Assembly: GCA_014905825.1 (NCBI GenBank)
Contig: JACGCN010000037.1
Coordinates: 1-64,000 of the forward strand
Direction: 5' to 3'
Origin: Lyophyllum atratum
Lineage: Eukaryota > Basidiomycota > Agaricomycetes > Agaricales > Lyophyllaceae
DNA: 64,000 nucleotides
The notes beneath the pieces are model-generated. The model did not search any database. It was not told the origin of the DNA and saw only the letters and a program-made list of their open reading frames with translations. Both the position numbers and the translations under genes were made by a program. This document shows, piece after piece, positions 11,316 to 20,950 of the stretch; within the stretch, counting starts at the first letter, position 1, and every line of letters begins with the position of its first letter.

Positions 11316-12697
11316 ATGTCAAGATACAACTTTCGTAGTCGTGCTCGCGGATCGTACTCTTCTCGAACTACAGCCCCCCCTTTGGGCCTTGCACCAGATC
11401 GACATATCCTGGAAGGTTTATCGGAAACCCCGCTACAGACCATCACAAAGCCCCCCTCCGGGAGCTCTAATGCGGAGGTGAAAGTCACCGATCTTCAGTA
11501 TGTAGGCTCGTACAATTGGCTTGATAAACCAACGCCGACCATTATCGTACCTGGTAAGCATACCCAGTTGAAATCATAAGGAGCGGTCTTAATGCGAAGC
11601 TTAGGCTCCCCGCGCCAGTGGACTAACAGAGCACCACCATACCAGGTCCACGCTGACGACGGATTATCATTCAAGGATCAAAATGGTTACAGATGCTCTA
11701 AGGCTGTTCTTCTCCCTCTCATCACTGCGGTGAATCGAATGAGCGAGCTCAGTGACGAAGATTTTGATTGGGCAGCGATCCACTTCGTCACCGATCGCAA
11801 TAATCTTAGGAAACTGGTTCGTTGGATCGGCGGCACGGCTTCGAGTGACTTTAGGATTGACATGCAGCTCGCGGGGAAGACAATACTTTTCAATCGCTGG
11901 GAGAACCGTTACCAGGAGCTGATGTCTGGGAGGACGTTCGGCTTTAACTTTGAACGGGCCTCAACTATCCCCGCACCTGGATGTGAGGATAGCACAGGCC
12001 ACCACAGGATTGTAAAATATGTCAGTTGTCCCCATTACCGCATACTGAACAATATCTCTGATCATGAGTTTTGCTTCAGGATCTCAATGGACTCAAACTC
12101 GTCGTTCGTTTCGAAGTAGATGCATGCATCCCGTCTGAAGCTCCCGCCACGTCTACTTCGACCCCATTGGCATCATCAGCCAATGTCGATGACCTAATCG
12201 GAGCATTTTCGGGCGTCAGCCTTCGCACAGAGGGACAGGAGTCTCAGTCCTCTACCCCCACTCCACGAAGCTCTGGAACTTTCCCAAAAGTCGCTATCAT
12301 CTCTGGCGGCTCTGTTGTACCTCAAGCTACCATCGTGGAGCTCACCACACGCTCAGTCCGTAATGCGGCATCCTTCGCCTGGGAGGAAAGTTACCCCCAG
12401 CTCTTCCTCTCCCAGACCCCCCATCACTTCCTCGCTGTTCACGAACGCGGTCAATTCATAGAAGTGAACAAACGGAAACTTGAATCGGCTGAACTCAAGA
12501 AGGTTGCTGCTGATTCGATCCAGGCGGATCTTAGGAAACTGAGGCTCGTGCTGGACGTGATCAGGAATCTTGCCATCAAGTATGGAGAGAGAGGCCGCCT
12601 TACCCTTGTTTGCCAAGACGGCGAGTTGAAAGTGTACGAGAGAACCAGTCAAGCCAGTTGCCTCCCAGATGATATACTCCAGCAATTTGATGTCTAA
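11316..12697 (+). CDS. Conserved fungal protein of unknown function
   Basis: Three exons (11316-11553, 11605-12020, 12080-12697) join in frame across two GT-AG introns to give about 423 residues. The N-terminus is basic and low in complexity. The conserved core reads VGSYNWLDKPTPTIIVPGSP, DQNGYRCSKAVLLPLI, IHFVTDRNNLRKLVRWIGG, FNFERASTIPAPGCEDSTGHHRIVKY and LNGLKLVVRFEVDA. To my knowledge this pattern matches a fungal family often auto-labelled 'geranylgeranyl pyrophosphate synthetase'. None of the prenyltransferase DDxxD motifs is present, so that label should not be trusted. The C-terminal part (LRLVLDVIRNLAIKYGERGRLTLVCQDGELKVYER) is also well ordered. No signal peptide or membrane segment. 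Role unknown. Confidence 0.85.
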
Positions 12698-12755
12698 ACA
12701 ACAACCTCGTCACTACTTCTCAATTTCGCATCTGTCGTATCGATATGATATATCC

Positions 12756-12811
12756 TGTCCATCTCGTGTACCATTCATGTACATGTCCATCTTGTGTACC
12801 ATTCATGTACA
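12756..12811. repeat. 28-bp tandem duplication in a 3' flank
   Basis: Two head-to-tail copies of a 28-bp unit beginning TGTCCATC and ending TTCATGTACA, with one C/T mismatch. They lie 60 bp past the stop codon at 12697, probably in its 3' untranslated region. Confidence 0.8.
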
Positions 12812-15336
12812 GTAGCTGCCCAATGTTTATATGTATACCGTGAACCTGGTTACAGGGAGATGGAGATATGTACTTCGGAAGGTTCTGATCGGCAAAAGTT
12901 CGGGCCATCATGCCACTGATCTTTGGAACCGACGCAATGGCCAAACACTGTCTCCTCAATTTATTTCTAACGGTGACACTCCAGTTGAAGTTGCCACAAA
13001 CGAACGTCTATGATTTAAGTTGTCAACTTCTATTACATTCACGTTATGAAGGCCTTTTATCAGTGATTTTTGACAGGGATCCTTTGTTTTCCAGTAAGGA
13101 ACCAGACAACCCGAGTACCGTTGGACAGGCCTCCCAAACCTTTATGGCGTGGCAAAGTCTCCACTCACCGCCCTCGAGGAGATGGAGAACAAGTGCTAAA
13201 GTCTCTCTTGCGGAAAAAATTATTGGTTACTCTGCAGGCTGTATGGGCCAGATCGGTCTTGTTTCCCTTCGCAATCGATCGACCACGAATCGAGCTATTC
13301 TTCTATCATGACATGACCACCAGGAGTGAGGTCTTCCTTTGGCCTCTCTGAATTATGTTCCAAGAGAACCAAGAGAATGTCAGCCACCGTCATGCTCAAG
13401 CGTCCAGCTGTTGATTGGCTGGCAGATAGTGATTTAAAAACTATGCTTTTCTGCTCGGTACTCGGGCGACTATGACGTTCGTCGGACGGGATAACTCTCA
13501 AGATAACGATACTCCCGCGTCCCAAGGCGCATCCCCGTCGTCAGGTTCAAGTTTGGTGATTGTTCATCGGTGAGACGCATCTGCATCTACGATGGTCCTC
13601 CTCGCCACGTGTCTCCGCTCGTAAACGGTACCCAGGCATCTCGGTGACCTCGGATTAAAGGCTGGGCAGTATCTCCGAGAACTATGAATTGATGCACCGC
13701 ACCGAGTCGAATCACAGGCTGGATATGGTTTTATAAACCAAACGGCGAGCTCTGGAACCGTCCAGGTCGATCTCAAGCAGCCTTAGGACCATCTCAAACC
13801 ACGCCTACGACCTCCTCATGAGATCTAGATCTGTTGCACTCTCATACATCTGTTACCCTGATGCATGAGGCCGCTATCCGGATTTTTATCGGCGAGCTTT
13901 GAAGGAGACGCCATAATTGCGCCTGGTATCACAAGAACTAATCGCACATAGGGGCGAGTGCGAGCAGTCGGTCTCTCCCAGTGGTGTACGAGGGCCGTTT
14001 TACCTGTTTCCTCGCGCACTGACACACACACGCGTAGCGACACCTCGTTAGAAGACAACAGAGCATCACCGATATTTTCTCTGTCGATCTCCGGTGGATT
14101 CTTTCCCCGCTCAATCTCAGTATAGCGGCAAGGCATCTCTCTGCCGAGGCCCGTGGCTCCCTGCTGCATGGTTTTTTTGGGGGGCTCGCAGGCGGCTTGG
14201 ACAAGGTGGAAAATGTTCGTAATTTTCGAGACCCCCGATTCTGGACACCTTCACCCAAAAAATCATGTCACAGAAGACTTCCCAAGAGGCCCTCTAGAGG
14301 CGCCGTTCGTCGCAGAATGTCTGATATTCGGTGCACTGTCGGAAGCATCATGTATCACTCTCCATCGTAATCGTGTTTCCACCGGACTTGTCGGGGCCCT
14401 ACTGCTCTCCTCGACCGGTCCGTGTCGGAAGGAATATGTGCGCCGTTATCTCCCTGGTGCTAAAGATAGTGGACGTAAGCTTCACGGACACAAATTAGCT
14501 AAACGGTGCATGATTTTCTTCCTGAAGTTGTGGGCACCTCATCATTCTGATATGTTTTGAAGTAGGACCTATATTATATATATATCGTCAAGCCCCAAGC
14601 CGGTAGAGGCTTCATCAGTTACCTCAACGATTCTTCACGGCGAAATCCATAACGTTCATCGCAAGTGGAGATAGACGACTGTTTGAATGGGCGCAGACCT
14701 CGGCAAAATTGCGGAGGAGATCTTCTGTCGCCTCGAGCGTCACTTGCCATGGTGCACGAAGACTACACACGACGTCAAAGTGTGATCGCCACAGGCGGCG
14801 TCAAAGCTACCTTGCAGCGCGTGTGGTCAATCCGTTTCTGAATGTCCTTGGGGAATGATCTAGCTTTGCCATGCCACCTCTGCCGATCGCTCAAGGCGCC
14901 CTCTAGTCGTGTCGGGCGTAGAGGGCTTCCCATGAACGGCACATGATGGAGGACACGATGATGCAGCATACTGCATAGTCTCGGAGATCGGCGCCTTCGT
15001 GAAGGGTCTACAGGAGCCGCGCCACAAGACCTGGTCGTTATGGATTCGACCACGTTGGCGGACTCAAAACGATCACACCCCAGAAAGACTTGTTGCGACA
15101 TGGCATTGGGTCTTCGTTATCGGATACTCTCACAAGGCATACCTCGTAGCGGCGGAGGCCTTCTTTCGATTTGTCGGCGGCGAAATCATGTTTATAGATA
15201 GTGTATAGATAGTAGGATCACACCCCGTATTTGAATTAACAAGTGGCATAAGAAGTCAAACGAGCATGATTCCGACGCCTGGAGCTAAACCTTGCTGTTC
15301 TTCACATCGTACCATCCATCAGAGACGGAAGATTAT
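12812..15336. other. Gene-poor intergenic region
   Basis: About 2.5 kb with no coding region I can defend. Open frames are short, overlap on both strands and show no family motif; the longest are at 14153-14560 plus and 14775-15101 minus. A short (TA)n run lies near 14573-14586. No tRNA-like box B was seen. Confidence 0.5.
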
Positions 15337-16485
15337 CTATCTACCATCAAGCCTGCCTCGAAGCGTGGCCGGTAAATTGTCGAAGGTTCTGGTCCTTCTG
15401 TGGGTGGTAGGCGCCACAGGGTCGGCCACAACATCGGCGGTATTCACCGGCAGGTTCTAAAAATGAATAGACGATTTAGTATCATTCAGTATTACATGGG
15501 ACGTGTAAACTTGGGGAAGATCAGAAGGAAGGCAACGGAAAGATCCACACGGTTTTGCGCTCTCGGACGTAAGAGTCGTGAGACTCAATGTATCCGTAAT
15601 TCGTTTCATCAGGAAGCAAGGATGGACAGGAATTAAAAGGGAAACTGTAAAAGGAAGCTTACCTCATGTCCACAATGTATCTTGACGTTCACGTCCGGAG
15701 CGACGTTCGCAGCTACCATGAGCCCAGGACTGCCTATCACGAATAAGAGATAAGAAGAGGAACGTCAGTCAGATAAAGGTAACAAGATAATCAAGGACAG
15801 AGGACATGGTCAGAAAGAACGCAGCGGAATAATCCACATGGAGTGTTCACACCCTCGGACATGAGTTAATCCAATTGGTAGCATCACGAGTGACGAAGAA
15901 GCGGAAACGGGGACCAGTAGCCAATGACACGAAAGAATGCCCACCTAGATGTGCGATCCTCGGCAACGTATTCCAGGATAATGGCTTCTGAGGTACCGAG
16001 GGGAATCAACACGATGCTGTTGAGGTGAATCAGTAATAGGTTCGAGATAGGAAAAACGAGGAGAGCGGTGGGTCAGAAGGAACAATATTATTCCACACGG
16101 TGTTTTTCGGATACACGAGTCGAAACTCTGTAATCCCTTATTGTTTTTTCATCACATAGCACCGAAGGGATAGAGAGTAAAAACGCCACTATTGGAAGAA
16201 ATGCTCACCCTATTTGCTTGTTGCATTAAGTATGCAACCAGTTTGGATCGGACTCCATGGGCGTAGGGTTGATCGAGGCCTAGATTTTTTTTCGTCAGTC
16301 ACGGCTTGATTGAATTGCGAAGAAGAGGAGGGGTCAGAAGGAAGGCAACGGAATAATCCACATGGTTTTGCGCTCTCGGACGTACGAGTCGCGAGACTCT
16401 CATATCCGTAATTGGCTTCATCAAGTGTATGGGCGCTACCACTGTGCGCCGCGCACCAACGGGTTGGAAACTCACCAAGGCTCAT
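15337..16485 (-). CDS. Small unknown protein with four long repeat-bearing introns
   Basis: Five exons (16485-16476, 16279-16209, 15987-15945, 15733-15663, 15456-15337) join in consistent phase to encode about 104 residues. The first exon is only ten bases. Readable parts are MSLGLDQPYAHGVRSKL, KPLSWNTLPRIAHLGG, SPGLMVAANVAPDVNVKIHC and GHENLPVNTADVVADP, with a basic tail ending RGRLDGR. I do not recognise the family. The conserved-looking phrases and exact phase across four introns argue for a real gene. Its introns are 196, 221, 211 and 206 nt against about 55 nt in neighbours, and all four share the same repeat. Upstream exons or a different start are possible. It lies downstream of ROT1 on the same strand. 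Confidence 0.6.
15457..15662 (-). repeat. Intron 4: introner-like repeat copy D
   Basis: This 206-nt intron contains at 15519-15612 a copy differing from copy A at only a small fraction of about 95 positions. The repeat lies towards the 3' part of the intron in transcript order. Its TTCTGA end could serve as the branch-point region. Confidence 0.7.
15734..15944 (-). repeat. Intron 3: introner-like repeat copy C
   Basis: This 211-nt intron contains a diverged copy at about 15807-15885. It keeps GTCAGAA, GGAATAATCCACATGG, CCTCGGAC and ATGAGTTAATCC in the shared order. Confidence 0.6.
15988..16208 (-). repeat. Intron 2: introner-like repeat copy B
   Basis: This 221-nt intron contains a diverged copy at about 16070-16140. 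It keeps GTCAGAAGGAA, ATTCCACACGGTGTTTT, CGAGTCG and TGTAATCC in the same order as copies A and D. Confidence 0.6.
16280..16475 (-). repeat. Intron 1: introner-like repeat copy A
   Basis: This 196-nt intron contains, at 16332-16425, about 95 bp nearly identical to copy D in intron 4. On the plus strand both begin TCAGAAGGAAGGCAACGGAA and run through GGTTTTGCGCTCTCGGACGTA and then ATCCGTAATT. The centre holds a small inverted repeat, GAGTCGCGAGACTC. Confidence 0.7.
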
Positions 16486-17163
16486 ACAGATCCACGCAGT
16501 TCATCGCGCGTAAAGTACGCAACACAACGCTGACCACATCGTTGTGTCAGGTAGGAAGAGATGGTGAAGGAGCGTGTTGAACCCAACCGAAAAAATAGTC
16601 CCCAACAAAAATTACATAATCAACTGGTCAGTCCATCCTTATTTTTGCTCACGTTGCCAGTCTCCAGCATAGGGTGGACATACAACTACAGCAGGCAGGT
16701 GGCTTCATGAAATTCCGGTCTACGGTGTCAATAAGTACGAACGACATAAGGTAAAATAAACAGCTGCTCTGAGAATGTTCAAAAGAATGTGAGTAAGCGA
16801 AGACTTTCCAGCACCGGGGGCCTCAAGTGACTCCCAAATGTGGTACTGATATTGACGCTTGGGTATCCTATGCTAGTGCTCGTGCGTTGTGTAGGTGGGA
16901 AGTCAAGAGGGGGAGGGGGGGCGGACGACGAAGCAATAACTATAAAGAAAAAGGGGAAAGGCGGTGATGATGCGTGTGCGGAGGAGCGTGAGTAAAGAGG
17001 AGTGGTCCAAGGAGTCCGAAGGCCTGCCAGGCGGAGGGAAGTATGCGATCGATAGCGATGAAACAATAGGCAGGGTACAACGCGAGCGAAAGGGGGGTGT
17101 ACTGTGTGTGTGTGTAAATGCCTGCGCCCAAGCCTAACCAAGAAAATCCCGAACAGTCGGATC
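16486..17163. other. Intergenic, 3' flank of ROT1
   Basis: About 680 bp between ROT1 and the small gene. Purine-rich low-complexity tracts lie around 16910-16960 and a short TG run near 17103-17114. No gene is visible. Confidence 0.5.
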
Positions 17164-18064
17164 CTATAGCAGCAGCGACGCAATGCTCAACGTCACCATC
17201 CCCGCCGCCGCCGCAAGCCCTATCACTAGATGGCGTGCCTCGTTGCTCTTTTTCTCCAGCGAGCGGCGCGTCGGCTTCTTCACGCCATTCCCCGCAGCTT
17301 CCGTCGACGTAGGTTTGTTTCGTAGCAGCTGTGTGGGCAGCATATTCGGGGACGGCGAGATCTGGAACTGCGGGGCGAGGGGGGCCCCGTCGAATTGGAA
17401 CAGATGGAGCTTGTACCCCGTGGTGGGGTCTTGGAAGATTCGCCACTGGATGTACGTTTCGGTGATGTTGTAGTTCTCGATGAAATTCGACTCGGCGGCG
17501 CAGGGGTCTTGTACCTGCTGGTAGCCGTCACCGATAGGCACCATGGTTATTGAGCCGTTGGAATTCAGTGTGTAGTGGCCATGCACCCAACCGATGACGC
17601 CGGTGATGCACGTTGGTTCTGAGCCTGATCAAAGGAGTCAGCATCTGGATAATTCTCTGGGGTAGAAGGAGCGCAATACCGTTTCCATTAAAGCGATACC
17701 GTGCAATTTCGTACCACCCATCGTCAGAACTGTTTCAGACAGATCAGTCCACCAAAGCCTTACTTCCGCTGAAAGCAAATCCAATACTCACAATGAATAT
17801 GAGATACCTGTCGTTTTCGGGTAGTTGAACGACATATTGGCTGGGTTAGCAAAGCCCTTGAATAAGGAAGTCAGCACTACTCCTAAAGCCAAGTTGGACC
17901 CTGAGGCGGCAACTCACAGCTCCTGTCATGACATTCTTACTCCCCGAGCTCCAAGTACCGACAATGGATGTGGCATTATGTTCGGCATTGTACAGGATGT
18001 CCTGAGAGTATGCTGTTGGTGCAAGCGATGCGAGGACCAGGCAAAGGAGCGATGTGAGAATCAT
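17164..18064 (-). CDS. ROT1: ROT1, ER-membrane protein chaperone
   Basis: Essential ER membrane chaperone needed for protein folding, N- and O-glycosylation and beta-1,6-glucan assembly in yeast. The start at 18064 gives a signal peptide (MILTSLLCLVLASLAPTAYS). Family phrases follow in order: SIVGTWSSGSKNVMTG, GFANPANMSFNYPKTTGISYS, SDDGWYEIARYRFNGNG, PTCITGVIGWVHGHYTLNSN, then QDPCAAESNFIENYNITETY and GYKLHLFQFDGAPLAP. The C-terminus is a single membrane helix (LVIGLAAAAGMVTLSIASLLL) placed at the very end, as in yeast Rot1. The bulk faces the ER lumen and has several N-glycosylation sequons. Three short introns keep the frame, so the gene looks intact. Confidence 0.92.
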
Positions 18065-18700
18065 GGTGTTGATGCAGGGTTTTGTCTATGTTTTGTGATT
18101 TGGGGTCGTATGTCTTCTTGATGTAGGTAGGTGGGGTGCGTGGGCGAACGGAGGGGCGAGTGTGCGAAGACTGTCGGCGACGACGACGACGAGCGCAGCA
18201 ACGACGAGGTGAGGAAGTGAGAGAGGATGTTTGTCGCTGTTTGTCGTGGAGCGTTGTTGGATCAGTTCTGAGCGGCAACGACCATGTGCACGTCACGCAC
18301 GCAGAAGGCTCCAGCTACCAGGCTTCAAAGAAGGATTAGAGGATGGGGAGTATATAGTCGTTGATGCAAGCAGAGACGATGGCGGAAGGAAGATGGACGA
18401 TCAAACAAGTACAATAGTTTACCTGCAGGGTCAACGACACGGCTCCTCATGACCTCCGGTGCCTGGCAATAAGTACAAGAAGAATTCATCTAAATGTACA
18501 TTGAGTGGTGTAGGGGAAGGGACAAATTTTCAAGACTACATCCGCTGGCGCAATAGCGTGGCCTCGAGTAAATCTGTGGCTACAAGCATGAAGAACTGGT
18601 GATGAGCCTAGAGCAATTGCTTTGACCAATGTCCGATTCTGTGCGTATGCGTATGAAGAAGCGTGAAGAAGAATAAAGGGTAGAAAACCCGTGTCCCTCC
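18065..18700. other. Intergenic between PRE7 and ROT1
   Basis: About 640 bp holding the ROT1 promoter and the PRE7 3' region. A (GAC)n-like run lies near 18178-18192. No gene supported. Confidence 0.5.
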
Positions 18701-19955
18701 TCAATCCTTTTTCAGTTCCCGCCTTATTACGAACACTCTCTCGCCGTCCTCAGTTGCCGTCATCTCCTGAATCCCCCGGACATTTCCTAGGCTCTGGATC
18801 GCGTTGCTTCCCTTGGCGAGAACCACATACATTTCCAGTCCATCACCAACCTGGTTTATATGTATCAGAACTGGTTCGTCGCGAGCGCGTGACGCGCAGA
18901 AACCTTACCTCAATGTGCCGTTCGGTTGCACTTGTGAAAGAATCGATCACGAGGGAAAGCACGGTGGACAGAGGCAGATGCACGGGGTGCGATTCATTAG
19001 GGGCGGGTAATTGGTTCTTGAAGTAAATCTGGAGATAAACAGAGGAGCGTCAGACATGTCAGAAGGAAGGACGAAATGAAATGAAAGAATAGAGAGGAAA
19101 TACGTAGAAGGCGCGGGAATAAATCGGTTAAGGATCGGGTTCCGACAAATGGTGAGACCACGGGGACGCCGTATGACGGGGGTGACATATCAACTCGGTT
19201 TGGGTTGCAAAACGCGTATGGTTATGATGGTTCGAACTCACTTGATTGTCCAAGAAAGGTTGGACAAGTGATTGTGCCGCACCTGCCGCGCGACAGGCCT
19301 CACGCTCGTACGAGCCCACGGGATCAAAAGAATATACCGCGCCGGTACCTAATGAAAGAGAAGGACGTTAATGTTTGCGATCACTGGCAGATTGAGGTAG
19401 ACAAGTGTTCCAGATCGTTTTGCCGATGTGAAGGGTAGTGTAGATAAAGCGCAGCGAACGTACCATCGTCCTCGATTCCTCCGAGGATGTTGTAGACATA
19501 GTAGGGGAAGAAACGTCGAGCATAGAGCATGGTTTGGATGAGACGAGCGATCGCTCGAAGAGGCATATCTTTCGCGTGAGCATGTCGATACCACTGGGAC
19601 GATCGTTAGCAAGTGACGCGAATGTGTCAGGTCATTCATACGCACCTCAAGACGTTGCCTAACTTTCTTCACGAACATGTTTCCATCTGCGGCAAACCCG
19701 TTCACAGCTAACACCGCCTTGTCGGTCCTGAAACCCACGAGTCAGCTGAGCACAAGGAGAACGAGACAGATCAGCGTACAATCGGAAGACCTTGGGTGCG
19801 TAGCGTGTCTGGATGCTGTAGCCTTCGCTCTGTCTCGTGTCACCGGCAATAACACTGAAGTCAGCGCCAGCAATGGCCAAGATGGTGCCGCCGTTCTCTG
19901 AGTAGGGGTTGAACGAGCGCTGTTGTGGTTGAGATGCGGACATCATGTCGGGCAT
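18701..19955 (-). CDS. PRE7: 20S proteasome subunit beta-6 (PSMB1/Pre7)
   Basis: Structural, non-proteolytic beta subunit of the 20S proteasome core. The start at 19955 gives [20 protein letters not shown], then [39 protein letters not shown] in the N-terminal half. Further exons read [89 protein letters not shown] and [15 protein letters not shown]. The protein ends [10 protein letters not shown]. Exons join in frame, so the gene is intact. One intron (19241-19029) is 213 nt and carries part of the repeat found in the neighbouring small gene's introns; another is about 110 nt and the rest are near 60. Confidence 0.94.
19029..19241 (-). repeat. Long PRE7 intron with a fragment of the intron repeat
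   Basis: A 213-nt intron. At 19054-19071 the plus strand reads GACATGTCAGAAGGAAGG. It shares TCAGAAGGAAGG with copies A and D, and GACATG plus TCAGAA with copy C. The rest has drifted or differs. Length and position of the shared piece match the other four introns. Confidence 0.4.
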
Positions 19956-20770
19956 GCTATAGGGAGAGGACGCTAGAGGAGGGGAAGTATGAAGAAGAGC
20001 GACGTTAGAATTGAGAGGATAAGAGGCCGCGTAATGGACACAGTTAATCGCGTCTATCCGTGGGAAGACTGATTGTAATTCTTTACTCCGAGCTTTTGCC
20101 CCCGTTCAAGGAGCAAGACGTCCACGGCCAGCGTTCCTCGACCATACCACCCGCCCGGACTTGTATCTTTACTTCTTCGATTCCAGATCTGCCACCCTTA
20201 CAGCACATGTCGCTGTCCGCATTCCTCTCAACACCCTAATTCTCAACTTTTTCTGCATTCCCCGACGAACCCCCGACGCGTAATTGCCAAACGTGGAAAC
20301 ATCTCTGCTTCTCTCTGCTTCCGTGTTCTCAGCGTGATCCCTGGATGGCAGACCATTTCGCGGACTAGGAATTACTCGTAGAATGCGTATCGCAAATCCC
20401 GGATGGTCGGAACGGTCACTTAGTACCAGTTGTATCGCTCCTCCATCCTGTGTATCGCTCCAACGTTGAGTACACATTTCAAGACAAATTTCACCATCGA
20501 CGGCCATCAAAACGTGGTCATCGGACTATTCCAATACGACGTGCGAACACCTCATTCCTCCTTGCCATGCCCTCATTCCATGTCCTACATTTGTCGCTTC
20601 GCCTCCCACAACTCCCTAACCACTTCTCTCACGTCCCGCACCGTATGCCAGAAATCATATCGCCACTCTCACGGACAACTCCTCGTGGCCCATTTGACGT
20701 TGCCTGCTCTCAGCCTTGCGACAGGACTGGATGTCTATTTTCTGAGTTCTCCACCTCAAGGCACCAGTAA
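19956..20770. other. Intergenic region left of the LINE
   Basis: About 815 bp, including the PRE7 promoter. Open frames at 20430-20770 show no family motif and do not continue convincingly across the LINE insertion site into 27289 onward. Confidence 0.5.
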
Positions 20771-20782
20771 AGTATCTAGCAG
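20771..20782 (+). repeat. LINE target-site duplication, left copy
   Basis: AGTATCTAGCAG directly precedes the element and recurs exactly at 27277-27288 after the poly(A) tail. The first A overlaps the tail, so the duplication is 11 or 12 bp. Confidence 0.85.
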
Positions 20783-20950
20783 GACGCTTCTTGACCTCTT
20801 ACCACCATCATCCCTTTTGGGGTCCTGGTCGTTTTTGCTCGAGTACGCTATTTTCTCTTTAATTTCTCGCTCTCCACCACTCTTCCCCCCCTTTGCCCTC
20901 TCGACCTGTCAACTTGACAGCTCCATCTCCCATCTTGTCTGTCCCTGGGC

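Noticed and set aside
12812..15336. Open frames of 70-135 codons on both strands
   Set aside because: No motifs, no consistent splice pattern and heavy overlap between strands; chance open reading is the simpler explanation.
15988..16016. Alternative exon 2 acceptor (CAACAG at 16017) for the small gene
   Set aside because: It reads VLIPLGTSEAIILEYVAEDRT attractively, but the phase does not match the preceding exon, which ends AATAGG before GTGAGC. The acceptor at 15988 keeps phase throughout.
19225..19245. GGTTCGAACTC resembling a tRNA T-loop box
   Set aside because: It lies at a PRE7 intron donor and no cloverleaf or A-box forms around it.
20430..20770. Open frames left of the LINE, tested as a gene split by the insertion
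   Set aside because: Rejoining the flanks at the target-site duplication gives short extensions that stop quickly, and none shows a family motif.
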